DNA of 49,972 bases from Muribaculaceae bacterium (GCA_009775355.1 VSPN01000012.1:1-49972), one strand, 5' to 3'; shown: positions 30,707 to 40,085, counted from the first letter of the stretch. Numbers and translations: made by a program. The notes: generated by a model not told the origin, from the sequence alone.

Positions 30707-33115
30707 TCATTTGCCGGCGTTCGAATGGTATCCGTCGGAATAGCCGTACATCTTGTTGCGGCCATACTGCTGGATGCCGTTCATTATCACCGACATGTTC
30801 TTGTATTCCTTGTTGTTGTAAAGTTTTTCGAGTTCAGGCAGACTCTCGCGTTCGAGATGTCCGACTCTGACAACAAATATGCATCGGTCTGATATCTTCT
30901 CGATGATCTTCGCGTCGGCCATGGCATTGACCGGCGGACAGTCTATCAGCACATAATCGTAAGCCTTGCTCATTTCGGCAATCATGCCGCTGAAACGGTC
31001 GCCTTCAAGAAGTTCGGTGGGGTTGGGCGGGAAATGTCCCACAGGGAGCACGTCGGCACCCTGCATGGAGCTGTCGCGCACCACGAGCTGACGCCAGTCA
31101 GCAGCTCCTCCGCTCAGGTAATCGCTTATGCCTTTGGCCGGACTGCCGATCAGTTCCGATGTCGAGCCGTGACGCAGGTCACCGTCGACCACGATGACTT
31201 TCTTATCACGGAGCGCGAGCGAGACGGCGAGGTTGGCCGAGACAAACGACTTGCCGTTGTTGGCGTCGATAGATGTCATCATGATCACCGACCCGTGTTC
31301 TTTCACTCCGTCTACGACACCGTCGTTCTTGGTGAGGAAGTTCACGTTTGTGCGGAGCACCCGGAACGCGTCGTTGACTATATTGCGGTTGCTCGGCTCG
31401 ACAACTATGCGCTCGTCGATGCCGGCGGCCTTGCGCTCCTTGTTCCCCTTGCGGTCGCGCCACCAGGGTATCTCTCCGATAAGCGGAATCGACAGGGCCT
31501 CGATCTCTTTCTTGCTGCGGACCTTGGTATTGGTGACCTCCTCGACGAATGTCACGCCGAAAGGCAGACAGAATCCGAACAGGAACGCGAATGCGATGAT
31601 AAGCTTCTTCCTGGGAGAAACAGGCATCAGCTCGCCGAACGGCTTTGCTATGACTTCAGTGTTCGATGGGGTGAAAACCTGTGTAAGCTCATTTTCCTCA
31701 CGCTTCTGAAGCAGGAAGGTGTAGAGACTCTCCATCACCTTGCGCTGGCGCTCCACGCTGAGGAGGTGCTTGGCCTGCACGGGACTCTGGGCGATCTTCG
31801 AGGTGGCCTCGCCCTTAATGCCGCGCACGTTGCGGATCTGCTCTGTCAGCGAGGATATCTCATTTTTGACCGAGGTCAGAATCGCTCCGTACATGCCGTT
31901 CAACTGCGCGTCCATCGACTCCAGAAGAGGGTGACTGTCTGACGAGTTGACCGCAAGACGGTCGCGTTCGAGAAGCTGCTTGTTGTATTCTGCGATCTGC
32001 TTCTCGATCGCCGGACTCTCTATGCCCACGTTGGCGGGAAGCACTGCCTTCCGGTTTGCAGGATTGTCAAGATACTGCTCCAGAAACTTTGTGACCTGCA
32101 GACGGTTGTTGAGATTGAGCACGAGTTCCTCGGCCTTCTGGTCGGTCTGCATGTATCTTGTGGTGGTAAGCACAAGATCAGGCACAAGGTTGCTCGACTG
32201 ATAGTCGGCTATGTCGCTGTCTACGCCGCTTAGATCGCGCTCTATCGCCACAAGACGCTCGCTGATGAAGCGGTTGGTCGACTTGGAAGTCTCGTTCTGC
32301 GTCTGGATCCATTTGTCGCTATAGACCTGCACGAGGTTTGTCAGCAGGTCGTCGGCTCGCTGCAGATCGTTGTCTTTGGCCGTAAACTCGATCGTATTGC
32401 CCCATTGGTCCTGGAGCTGGATGTCGATCTTGCCCAGATAATCGTTGGCAGCGGAGATAACCGGCTGACGGTCTACCATCACCGTGTATTCCTGACCCGG
32501 CACATATGCCGGCCCGGTCGTGACAAGAAACTGACCGAGCGGAGTCTTTGCGGGAATGCCGAATTTTATCGGGGCTTTCTGCACGAAGTCGAAAACGACG
32601 GGGTCAGGATTGCGGTCTGTGCTGCGCACAATGTCGGAAAGCGATATGTCGCCGTTGGGTGCGACTTCAAGTTTGAAAGAGGCCGCGTCGGCATCTGTAA
32701 AATCCAGAAGAGTCACAACCACAGGAAGAGAGTCGCCATAGACGATCTTGTCATGAAACTGGCCCGGCAGACTGTAGTTCATGTCAAGGTTAAGACGTCT
32801 GACCACCATCTCCATAATGTCCGGACTCTGCAGCTTGTTGATCTCGTCGCGTATGTTGGTGCTTGAGCCGAACATTCCCATGCCGGCGAAGGCACTCAGC
32901 TGCGATCCGAGAGAGTTGCCTCCCGAATCATCCTTGATCACTATTTTGGAAAACCTCTTGTAGGTCGGCTGGCTTCTGAGCACGTAGAAAGTGGCGAGCG
33001 ACACGCACACCACTACCGACAGCACGATCCAGGGCCATCTGTGCAAAGTTATTCTTATAACGTCCGAAAGGCGCACCGAGTGCTTCCCCTCAGGTGTCTG
33101 ATTGTTGTTTGCCAT
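30707..33115 (-). CDS. wzc: Wzc-like tyrosine kinase/polysaccharide co-polymerase (copy beside wza)
   Basis: An 802-residue BY-kinase. A Wzz domain with a membrane segment at about 27-46 is followed by a long periplasmic helical region, a second membrane segment at about 503-525, and a cytoplasmic kinase domain. The kinase has the P-loop NNGKS at 619-623, VVDGDLRH (Walker A'), and LIDCPP at 723-728 (Walker B). A tyrosine-containing tail is present (tyrosines in QQYGRNKMYGYSDGYH, 782-797). With Wza, 46 bases upstream, it forms the trans-envelope export machine and sets polymer length. It shares domain order, insertions and many stretches with the other wzc in this window, so the pair are paralogues that have diverged considerably. 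Confidence 0.94.
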   Translation of the reverse strand: MANNNQTPEGKHSVRLSDVIRITLHRWPWIVLSVVVCVSLATFYVLRSQPTYKRFSKIVIKDDSGGNSLGSQLSAFAGMGMFGSSTNIRDEINKLQSPDIMEMVVRRLNLDMNYSLPGQFHDKIVYGDSLPVVVTLLDFTDADAASFKLEVAPNGDISLSDIVRSTDRNPDPVVFDFVQKAPIKFGIPAKTPLGQFLVTTGPAYVPGQEYTVMVDRQPVISAANDYLGKIDIQLQDQWGNTIEFTAKDNDLQRADDLLTNLVQVYSDKWIQTQNETSKSTNRFISERLVAIERDLSGVDSDIADYQSSNLVPDLVLTTTRYMQTDQKAEELVLNLNNRLQVTKFLEQYLDNPANRKAVLPANVGIESPAIEKQIAEYNKQLLERDRLAVNSSDSHPLLESMDAQLNGMYGAILTSVKNEISSLTEQIRNVRGIKGEATSKIAQSPVQAKHLLSVERQRKVMESLYTFLLQKREENELTQVFTPSNTEVIAKPFGELMPVSPRKKLIIAFAFLFGFCLPFGVTFVEEVTNTKVRSKKEIEALSIPLIGEIPWWRDRKGNKERKAAGIDERIVVEPSNRNIVNDAFRVLRTNVNFLTKNDGVVDGVKEHGSVIMMTSIDANNGKSFVSANLAVSLALRDKKVIVVDGDLRHGSTSELIGSPAKGISDYLSGGAADWRQLVVRDSSMQGADVLPVGHFPPNPTELLEGDRFSGMIAEMSKAYDYVLIDCPPVNAMADAKIIEKISDRCIFVVRVGHLERESLPELEKLYNNKEYKNMSVIMNGIQQYGRNKMYGYSDGYHSNAGK

Positions 33116-33161
33116 AATTAGTTCTGGAAGTTTGCGCGGAGAGATTGCAGAGATACTGATA

Positions 33162-33959
33162 TTAACGGAAAATGATAACGGCTATCGAGGTCAGCACACT
33201 CGCCACAGACACCCAGATCGTCGGGTTGTAGAACACGTTGGCGGTTTCAGTCGACTGACGTTTGCGGGTATTGTTAGGCTCGACATACACTATGTCGTTC
33301 TGACGAAGGTAATATGCCGGACTCTGCATAAGCGATTTCGTGTCTGTCAGATCGACACGGTAGGCCACATCCTTGCCGTTCTCCTCGCGGACCACAAGCA
33401 CATTCTGGCGGAGACCGGTGATATTGAGGTCACCGGCGGCAGAAAGAGCCTGAAGAAGGGTCATATTGTCGCGCTCGATCTGATAGTCACCCGGATTGCG
33501 CACGTCTCCGAGAACCGAAATCTTCGCATTGAGATACTCCACCGTCACCACGGGGTCTTTTACGAGTTCGCGCGAAAGTATCTCACGCTTTATAAGCTCC
33601 GACACTCCGTAGCGGTTGAGACCAGCCACATGGAGCGTGCCAAGAAGAGGGAAGTCTATGTTTCCGGCAGGATCGACCGTATAGGCGGCAGCCTTCGACT
33701 CGGCGGTCGAACCGTTGGTTCCTGTACCGATACGATACTGGGCGATGGCAAGGTTGAACGCCACTGCAAGTTCAGGATCCTTTGACGTCACGACGATCGC
33801 GAGCTTGTCGTCAGGCTGGACTGTGATACGCACGGGGGGCACGACTGCCTCTGTCTGTCCGTTTTCAAAACCCTGCATGTATGTTATGTCCTTAGGCACC
33901 TTGCACGATGCAAGAACCGTACAAAGTACGATAAAGAAACACGTCTTTAAAACTTTCAT
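33162..33959 (-). CDS. wza: Wza-like outer-membrane polysaccharide export lipoprotein
   Basis: A 265-residue secreted lipoprotein. The signal peptide (1-18) ends at a lipobox LASC, so C19 would be acylated. A Poly_export domain (VQPDDKLAIVVTSKDPEL at about 47-64, then the YTVDPAGNIDFPLLG strand) is followed by a SLBB domain (ISVLGDVRNPGDYQI near 148-162). The C-terminus has a hydrophobic segment (about 243-263), probably the outer-membrane helix. It forms the export channel with Wzc. It is the first gene of the polysaccharide block, with a 434-base gap and a promoter upstream, and is the only Wza in the window although two wzc genes are present. Confidence 0.93.
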   Translation of the reverse strand: MKVLKTCFFIVLCTVLASCKVPKDITYMQGFENGQTEAVVPPVRITVQPDDKLAIVVTSKDPELAVAFNLAIAQYRIGTGTNGSTAESKAAAYTVDPAGNIDFPLLGTLHVAGLNRYGVSELIKREILSRELVKDPVVTVEYLNAKISVLGDVRNPGDYQIERDNMTLLQALSAAGDLNITGLRQNVLVVREENGKDVAYRVDLTDTKSLMQSPAYYLRQNDIVYVEPNNTRKRQSTETANVFYNPTIWVSVASVLTSIAVIIFR

Positions 33960-34027
33960 GTTGCTATTGAGGTATGATTGAATGTGTCTTGTTCTGTTTT
34001 ACGTCTTACACATGCCAGGATACGGCT

Positions 34028-34090
34028 TTAGTCCTGCCTGAGATTGTATCACTCAAAATCTCAACCAGTTACCACAACCCGACTAAAAGT
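34028..34090 (-). other. Structured leader element and short upstream ORF before wza
   Basis: In the wza leader, a hairpin with seven-base arms (TGAGATT and AATCTCA in the transcript, 34039-34045 and 34057-34063) is enclosed by outer arms TTTAGTC and GACTAAA. A 14-codon open frame runs from ATG at 34105 to a TGA at 34063-34061, and that stop forms the start of the inner stem. This could be an attenuator or a translation-sensing leader. The rest of the 434-base gap (33960-34393) contains the promoter and the guaA-distal hairpin listed separately and no other gene I can support. Confidence 0.35.
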
Positions 34091-34216
34091 AAGGTCAGCT
34101 CTCATAATAAAATCAGAAGCATTTCATGACGTCAGCTGCACAAGCGCGGGGCATTTCAGTCGGCTGTGACGCCGCTTCCGCGCATGCAGCGGATGCGTCT
34201 GAAAACTTACAGACTG

Positions 34217-34224
34217 CAAAGATA
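34217..34224 (-). promoter_or_regulatory. Bacteroidota -7 box of the polysaccharide operon promoter
   Basis: The minus strand reads TATCTTTG here, a perfect match to the Bacteroidota -7 consensus TAnnTTTG. The -33 region is degenerate (CTGTTTATTG about 12-21 bases upstream). Transcription would begin near 34210, leaving a leader of about 250 nt before wza. It is the best promoter-like site in the window and lies exactly where the operon should start. Confidence 0.55.
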
Positions 34225-34330
34225 AGCATTTCTATTCAATAAACAGTCTTTATGACGTAAAATTGTATCCGTTTACTTCTCGCGTCAGGCTCGCGTCAGA
34301 CTCCACGGACATGCTTGTATCCGTATATGC

Positions 34331-34362
34331 GACAGGGTCACGGCCTAAGCCGTGACCCTGTC
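34331..34362 (-). terminator. Perfect hairpin after guaA, end of the purine operon
   Basis: A perfect 14-base inverted repeat (GACAGGGTCACGGC and its complement) closes over the four-base loop CTAA, 32 bases after the guaA stop. No T-run follows on either strand, so it may act as a processing or protective stem, or as a Bacteroidota-type terminator. It separates the purine operon from the wza promoter. Confidence 0.7.
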
Positions 34363-34393
34363 ATTCAGAAATATTGTCTTTGTTTATCGTGCG

Positions 34394-35920
34394 TTATTCC
34401 CACTCGATCGTTGCCGGCGGTTTTGACGAGATGTCATAGACCACGCGGTTGATTCCGCGCACCTTATTGATGATCTCGTTGCTGACTTTGGCAAGCAGTT
34501 CGTAGGGCAGGTGCACCCAGTCGGCGGTCATTCCGTCGGTCGAGACCACGGCGCGGAGGGCACAGCAGCTCTCGTATGTGCGTTCGTCACCCATCACACC
34601 TACACTCTGCACGGGCAGAAGCATCACGCCCGCCTGCCACACCTTGTCGTACCAGCCAGACTCGCGCAGGTTGTCGATAAAGATCTTGTCGGCGGCCTGA
34701 AGTATGCGGACTTTCTCGCCTGTCACCTCACCGAGGATGCGGATGCCGAGACCCGGTCCGGGGAAGGGATGGCGGCCGAGAAGCGCCTGATCGATGCCGA
34801 GCGCACGACCCACACGGCGCACCTCGTCTTTGAAGAGAAGGCGAAGCGGCTCGACGATCTTGAGGTTCATCTCCTTGGGGAGTCCACCCACATTGTGGTG
34901 AGACTTGATGGTGGCGGAAGGTCCTTTTACCGAACAGCTCTCGATCACGTCGGGGTAGATGGTGCCCTGGCCGAGCCAGCGTGCGCCCTCGATCTTCTTC
35001 GCCTCCTCGTTGAATACCTCTACGAAGTCGCGGCCTATTATCTTGCGCTTGCGCTCGGGGTCGGTAACTCCCTTGAGATCGGCATAGAAGCGTTCGGAGG
35101 CGTCAACGCCGGTCACATTGAGTCCCATTCCCTTGTAAGAGGCGAGCACATCGTCGAATTCGTTGGCGCGGAGCAGACCGTTGTTGACGAATATGCAGCG
35201 CAGGTTGGGGCCGATGGCCTTGTGGAGAAGCACTGCCGCCACTGTAGAGTCAACACCGCCTGAAAGCCCGAGTATCACCTTGTCGGAACCGAGTTTTTCC
35301 TTAAGCTCGGCCACTGTCGAGTCGATGAACGATGCGGAACTCCATGTGCCGGAGCATCCACAGATGCCGATAACGAAGTTGCGCAGCAAAGTCGGTCCGT
35401 CTGTGGAATGGAACACTTCGGGATGGAACTGTATGCCCCATGTCATCTCGCCGGCGATGTGATAGGCGGCTACACGCACGTTGTCGGTCGATCCGATTAT
35501 CTCGTATGATTCAGGAACGGAGGTTATCGTGTCGCCATGCGACATCCACACCTGCGTGGGTGAGGGAAGTCCTGCCATAAGGGGATCCTCAGGCGCGACG
35601 ACGGTCAGCATGGCCCGGCCGTATTCGCGGCTCGGGGCTCCCTTCACCTCTCCGCCAAATTCCTGGGCGAGCAGCTGCGCGCCGTAGCACACGCCGAGAA
35701 GAGGAAGACGGCCCTTGATCGCGCTGAGGTCAAGACAGGGGGAACCTTCGTCGCGCACCGATGCCGGACTGCCCGACAGGATGACACCGCGGACCGAAGC
35801 GTCGATCTCGGGCATGTGGTTGAACGGGTGAATCTCGCAATACACGTTCTGCTCACGCACGCGACGCGCGATGAGCTGCGTATACTGCGATCCGAAATCT
35901 ATGATTAGAATCTTTTCCAT
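34394..35920 (-). CDS. guaA: GMP synthase (glutamine-hydrolysing)
   Basis: A 508-residue GMP synthase that aminates XMP to GMP with ATP and glutamine. The N-terminal class I glutaminase domain has nucleophile C78 in GVCYGAQ and H166/E168 in FHPEVF. The ATP pyrophosphatase domain has the PP-loop LSGGVDS (219-225). The C-terminal dimerisation domain ends in KPPATIEWE, the usual terminus. The length is normal for a single-chain bacterial enzyme. It is the last gene of the purine block, 24 bases after guaB, followed by a strong hairpin. Adjacent guaB and guaA give the full IMP to GMP branch. Confidence 0.97.
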   Translation of the reverse strand: MEKILIIDFGSQYTQLIARRVREQNVYCEIHPFNHMPEIDASVRGVILSGSPASVRDEGSPCLDLSAIKGRLPLLGVCYGAQLLAQEFGGEVKGAPSREYGRAMLTVVAPEDPLMAGLPSPTQVWMSHGDTITSVPESYEIIGSTDNVRVAAYHIAGEMTWGIQFHPEVFHSTDGPTLLRNFVIGICGCSGTWSSASFIDSTVAELKEKLGSDKVILGLSGGVDSTVAAVLLHKAIGPNLRCIFVNNGLLRANEFDDVLASYKGMGLNVTGVDASERFYADLKGVTDPERKRKIIGRDFVEVFNEEAKKIEGARWLGQGTIYPDVIESCSVKGPSATIKSHHNVGGLPKEMNLKIVEPLRLLFKDEVRRVGRALGIDQALLGRHPFPGPGLGIRILGEVTGEKVRILQAADKIFIDNLRESGWYDKVWQAGVMLLPVQSVGVMGDERTYESCCALRAVVSTDGMTADWVHLPYELLAKVSNEIINKVRGINRVVYDISSKPPATIEWE

Positions 35921-35944
35921 TTGTCATTCAGGATATCGGCTGTA

Positions 35945-37417
35945 TCAGTTGCCGGGTGAATAGTTGGGGGCCTCTTTTGTGATGGTCACGTCGTGGGGAT
36001 GGTTCTCCTTGACACCGGCCGAGGTGATACGCACGAACTTCGCTCCGTGCAGAGCCTCGATATCGGCTGCGCCGCAGTAACCCATGCCCGAACGGAGACC
36101 GCCTATGAGCTGGTAGACTGTCTCGCCGAGGGTACCTTTGTAGGGCACACGCGCCACGATGCCCTCGGGCACGAGCTTGTTGGTGTCCATCTGCTCGCCC
36201 TGAAAATAGCGGTCTTTCGAACCGGCCTGCATCGCCTCAACCGAACCCATGCCGCGGTATGACTTGAACTTACGGCCGTTGTAGATGATCGTCTCTCCCG
36301 GAGACTCTTCGACACCGGCGAGCATCGAACCCATCATCACGCAGTCGCCGCCTGCGGCGAGAGCCTTGACCACATCGCCCGAGTAGCGGAGACCGCCGTC
36401 GGCGATTACAGGCACGCCGCGACGATGGGCGGCAGAGGCCGCGTCATAGATGGCGGTGAGCTGGGGCACGCCGACACCGGCCACGATGCGGGTGGTGCAG
36501 ATCGAGCCGGGACCGATTCCGACCTTGATGCCGTCGGCTCCAGCCTCGACGAGGAACTCTGCGGCCTCGGCGGTGGCGATGTTGCCGACAATGACGTCAA
36601 TCTGCGGATATGCCTCCTTGACTGCCTTGAGCGTGCGGACCACGTTGGCCGAATGACCATGGGCGGTGTCGATCACTACTGCGTCGACGCCGTTCTCCAC
36701 AAGAGCCTTGACACGTTCGAGAGTGTCTTTGGTCACGCCGACACCGGCTGCCACGCGAAGACGCCCCTTGGCGTCCTTGCAGGCGTTGGGAAACTCACTG
36801 ATCTTAGTTATGTCGCGGTATGTGATCAGACCGACAAGATGGTTCCCGTCATCAACCACAGGGAGCTTCTCTATCTTGTTCTCAAGCAGGATCTGGGCTG
36901 CCTCGACAAGGTCGGCGTTGCGGGTCGTCACAAGATTCTCCGATGTCATAACCTCGCTGACCGGGAGTGTCATGTCTTTCTGGAAACGAAGGTCACGGTT
37001 GGTAAGAATCCCGATCAGATGACGCTCGGCGTCAATCACTGGAATACCGCCGATGCGGTTCTCTTTCATCAGACGCAGGGCGTCAGCCACTGTCTGGTCT
37101 TTGGTGATGGTCACCGGGTCATAGATCAGTCCGGAGTCGGCACGCTTCACCTTGCGCACCTGGGCGGCCTGGGCTGCTATCGACATATTCTTGTGGATCA
37201 CACCGATACCTCCCTCTCGAGCTATGGCTATGGCCATCGGAGCCTCGGTCACGGTGTCCATTGCCGCCGACACAACCGGGATGTTGAGACGGATGTTGCG
37301 CGAGAAACGCGTTCCGAGTGTCACGCGGTCGGGGGTGACGTCTGAAAATGCCGGAACGAGGAGCACGTCATCGAACGTGATGCCTTCCTGGGCGATTTTA
37401 TCTTCAATAAACGACAT
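35945..37417 (-). CDS. guaB: IMP dehydrogenase
   Basis: A 490-residue IMP dehydrogenase, the NAD-dependent oxidation of IMP to XMP. The barrel is interrupted by two CBS domains at about 100-205 (PVTITKDQTVADALRLM and SENLVTTRNADLVEAA). The catalytic loop GPGSICTTR has C307, and GGLRYSGDVVKALAAGG and the flap region follow. Length and start (SFIEDKIAQEGITFDDVLL) are typical. It is 22 bases after purA and 24 bases before guaA. CBS domains allow allosteric control by purine nucleotides in this family. Confidence 0.97.
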   Translation of the reverse strand: MSFIEDKIAQEGITFDDVLLVPAFSDVTPDRVTLGTRFSRNIRLNIPVVSAAMDTVTEAPMAIAIAREGGIGVIHKNMSIAAQAAQVRKVKRADSGLIYDPVTITKDQTVADALRLMKENRIGGIPVIDAERHLIGILTNRDLRFQKDMTLPVSEVMTSENLVTTRNADLVEAAQILLENKIEKLPVVDDGNHLVGLITYRDITKISEFPNACKDAKGRLRVAAGVGVTKDTLERVKALVENGVDAVVIDTAHGHSANVVRTLKAVKEAYPQIDVIVGNIATAEAAEFLVEAGADGIKVGIGPGSICTTRIVAGVGVPQLTAIYDAASAAHRRGVPVIADGGLRYSGDVVKALAAGGDCVMMGSMLAGVEESPGETIIYNGRKFKSYRGMGSVEAMQAGSKDRYFQGEQMDTNKLVPEGIVARVPYKGTLGETVYQLIGGLRSGMGYCGAADIEALHGAKFVRITSAGVKENHPHDVTITKEAPNYSPGN

Positions 37418-37439
37418 ATGTAATGTTTTTGACTGTTTC

Positions 37440-38735
37440 TTAGAATTTGTTCAGTTCCGGATCGACGATAATCGTCTGCTCGCGGTCAGGTCCGACTGAG
37501 ATCATGCCTACGGGCACTCCGGTTATCTCCTCGAGTTTGCGGACGTATGCCTTGGCGTTCTCTGGCAGACTGTCGAAATCCTTGATTCCGGTGATGTCTT
37601 CTTTCCAGCCGGGAAGCTCGATGTAGACCGGGTTGCAGCGCGAGAGCGACGCGATGGTCGAGGGAGGGCTCTGTATCTGCCTGCCGTCGAGATCGTAGGC
37701 CACACAGATCTTGATCGTGTCGAGTCCGGAGAGCACGTCGAGAAGCATCACCGCCCAGTGGGTGATTCCGGCGAGTTCGGCGGTGTAGCGTCCGACAACG
37801 GCGTCAAACCAGCCGATGCGGCGTGGACGTCCGGTCACGGTGCCGTATTCATGTCCGCGCTCGCGGATTCCGTCGCCGATCTCGTCATGGAGTTCGGTCG
37901 GGAAAGGTCCGGAACCGACACGTGTGCAGTATGCCTTGGCCACGCCGACGGCGGTGCGGATCCATTTCGGGGCGACACCGGCACCGACGGGAACCGACGA
38001 TGCGGAGGGGCTGGAGGAGGTCACGAAGGGATATGTGCCATGCTCGATGCAGAGCATCATGCCCTGCGCGCCCTCAAAAAGCACCCGCTTGTCATCCTCG
38101 CGGAGGGCATCGTTGACCAGACGCGAGGTGTCGGTGATCATCGGGGCGAGACGCTCGGCGAGTTTCATGTACTGCTCATAGACAGCATTAGCGTCGAGCG
38201 GTTCGAGTCCGAGCATCTTGAGCTCCATGTTCTTCACCTCGAGAGCGGCCTCAAGTCGCTCGCGGAAGTAATCGGGTTCGAGAAGATCGCCCATGCGGAG
38301 TCCCGTACGGCTGTATTTGTCGGCGTATGCCGGACCGATTCCTTTCTTGGTGGTGCCGATCAGGTCCTTACCTTTCTGCTCTTCATATGCGCCGTCGAGC
38401 ATGGCATGCCAGGGCATGACCATAGCCGCGCGGGTCGAGATGAAAAGCTTATAGTCTGTGATGCCACGGCTGTGGAGTCGGTCGAGTTCCTCGCATACCG
38501 ACACGGGATTGACCACCATGCCGTTGCCCATCACATTGACGGTGGCGGGGTTGAAGATGCCCGACGGTATGCTCTGGAGCGAGTATTTGTTGCCGCCGAA
38601 CACTACGGTGTGTCCGGCATTGTTGCCGCCCTGGTAGCGCACCACCATGTCGGCGCGCGTGGCGAAATAGTCGGTTATTTTACCTTTGCCTTCGTCTCCC
38701 CACTGGGAGCCGACCACTACAAGTGTTTCTGACAT
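37440..38735 (-). CDS. purA: Adenylosuccinate synthase
   Basis: A 431-residue adenylosuccinate synthase that joins IMP and aspartate with GTP, the first step from IMP to AMP. The P-loop is GDEGKGK (13-19) with catalytic D14, and H42 lies in GGNNAGHT. The IMP-binding GTTKKGIGPAY segment and the C-terminal GTP-base region (ISVGPDREQTI) are present. It is about the usual length. It lies between purB and guaB, with 38 and 22 bases of spacing, so both branches from IMP are transcribed together. Confidence 0.97.
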   Translation of the reverse strand: MSETLVVVGSQWGDEGKGKITDYFATRADMVVRYQGGNNAGHTVVFGGNKYSLQSIPSGIFNPATVNVMGNGMVVNPVSVCEELDRLHSRGITDYKLFISTRAAMVMPWHAMLDGAYEEQKGKDLIGTTKKGIGPAYADKYSRTGLRMGDLLEPDYFRERLEAALEVKNMELKMLGLEPLDANAVYEQYMKLAERLAPMITDTSRLVNDALREDDKRVLFEGAQGMMLCIEHGTYPFVTSSSPSASSVPVGAGVAPKWIRTAVGVAKAYCTRVGSGPFPTELHDEIGDGIRERGHEYGTVTGRPRRIGWFDAVVGRYTAELAGITHWAVMLLDVLSGLDTIKICVAYDLDGRQIQSPPSTIASLSRCNPVYIELPGWKEDITGIKDFDSLPENAKAYVRKLEEITGVPVGMISVGPDREQTIIVDPELNKF

Positions 38736-38773
38736 ATATAGATAAATATTCTGGGGTTGTCTTTATGTTATGA

Positions 38774-40069
38774 TCATCCGATGCCGTTGCGCTCGAAGAT
38801 GTAGTCTACATTCTTCATGTAATAGTCGAGCGTGAAGCAGCCCTCGAGTTCTTCGGCGGTGAGGTTTTCGCGGATCACCTCGTTCTCGCGGAGAAGGTCG
38901 ATGTAGGGTTTGCCTGCCGCCATAGCGGCCATAGCAACCGGCTGAACGGTATCGTATGCCTTCTCGCGCGCGAATCCCTTGGATATAAGGGCGTTCATGA
39001 CACGCTGAGCGAAGATGACGCCGTTGGTGATGTAGATGTTGCTCTTCATCTTTTCTTCGAACACGGTAAGATTGCCGAGTATGCCGCACATACGGTTGAG
39101 CATGTAGTCGAGAAGCATCGTCGCGTCGGGGAGTATGATGCGCTCTGTGGCGGAGTGCGATATGTCGCGCTCATGCCAGAGGGCGACGTTTTCGTAGGAT
39201 GTGGCCATATATCCCCGGAGCACACGGGCGCATCCGCACATGTTTTCCGAACCGATCGGGTTGCGCTTGTGAGGCATTGCGCTCGAACCTTTCTGACCTT
39301 TGCCGAAGGCCTCTTCCACCTCATGCACCTCGGTGCGCTGCAGACCGCGTATCTCCATGGCCATCTGCTCGATCGAGGCTCCGATCAGGGCTATGGTGGC
39401 GAGATAGTATGCGTGGCGGTCACGCTGGATCACCTGAGTGGAGACGTCGGCACTCTCGATGCCGAGCTTGTCGCACACGTAGTCCTGCACGAACGGGGGG
39501 ATGTTGGCGAAGTTGCCGACGGCACCCGATATCTTGCCGACCTCGACTCCGCGTGCAGCGGCTTCGAACCGCTTGATGTTGCGCTGCATCTCGGCATACC
39601 AGAGCACCCATTTGAGACCGAACGACGTGATGTCGGCATGGATGCCGTGGGTGCGGCCGATGCAGGGGGTGTATTTATATTTCTGCGCCTGGCTGCGGAG
39701 CATGTCGGCGAATTTCACCAGATCCTCGCGGATTATGTCGTTGGCCTGCTTGAGCAGGTAGCCATTGGCTGTGTCGACCACGTCGGTCGATGTCAGTCCG
39801 TAGTGGACCCATTTGCGCTCTTCGCCGAGTGTCTCGCTGACGGCGCGGGTGAAAGCCACGATGTCGTGACGCGTCTGCTCCTCGATCTCCTTGATGCGGT
39901 CGATGTTGAACGACGCGTTTTCCCAGAGTCTGTCAATATCCTCTGCGGGCACTACCCCCAGTTCACGCCATGCCTCTGCCGAGAGGATCTCGACCTTGAG
40001 ATAGGCGTTGAATTTGTTTTCTTCTGTCCATATGGCACGCATTGCAGGACGTGAATATCTTGGAATCAT
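38774..40069 (-). CDS. purB: Adenylosuccinate lyase
   Basis: A 431-residue member of the fumarase/aspartase superfamily. It has the signature GSSAMPHKRNP (261-271), whose flexible loop carries the catalytic serine, and the general acid region RTHG with H141. The enzyme acts twice in purine synthesis, cleaving SAICAR to AICAR and adenylosuccinate to AMP, releasing fumarate. The start (IPRYSRPAMRAIW) is that of the shorter bacterial form. It follows folD by 16 bases and precedes purA, its partner in AMP synthesis. Confidence 0.97.
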   Translation of the reverse strand: MIPRYSRPAMRAIWTEENKFNAYLKVEILSAEAWRELGVVPAEDIDRLWENASFNIDRIKEIEEQTRHDIVAFTRAVSETLGEERKWVHYGLTSTDVVDTANGYLLKQANDIIREDLVKFADMLRSQAQKYKYTPCIGRTHGIHADITSFGLKWVLWYAEMQRNIKRFEAAARGVEVGKISGAVGNFANIPPFVQDYVCDKLGIESADVSTQVIQRDRHAYYLATIALIGASIEQMAMEIRGLQRTEVHEVEEAFGKGQKGSSAMPHKRNPIGSENMCGCARVLRGYMATSYENVALWHERDISHSATERIILPDATMLLDYMLNRMCGILGNLTVFEEKMKSNIYITNGVIFAQRVMNALISKGFAREKAYDTVQPVAMAAMAAGKPYIDLLRENEVIRENLTAEELEGCFTLDYYMKNVDYIFERNGIG

Positions 40070-40085
40070 ATTTTGGCTGCTGCTT

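Noticed and set aside
31034..31942. Plus-strand open frame of about 302 codons opposite wzc
   Set aside because: Antisense to the kinase domain of wzc and without recognisable motifs.
36425..37345. Long plus-strand open frame of about 306 codons opposite guaB
   Set aside because: It lies wholly antisense to a clear IMP dehydrogenase gene and its translation is His/Gly-rich with no recognisable domain; such frames are common opposite GC-rich genes.
37758..38732. Long plus-strand open frame of about 324 codons opposite purA
   Set aside because: Fully antisense to purA, of unusual composition and with no family motifs; treated as a shadow frame.
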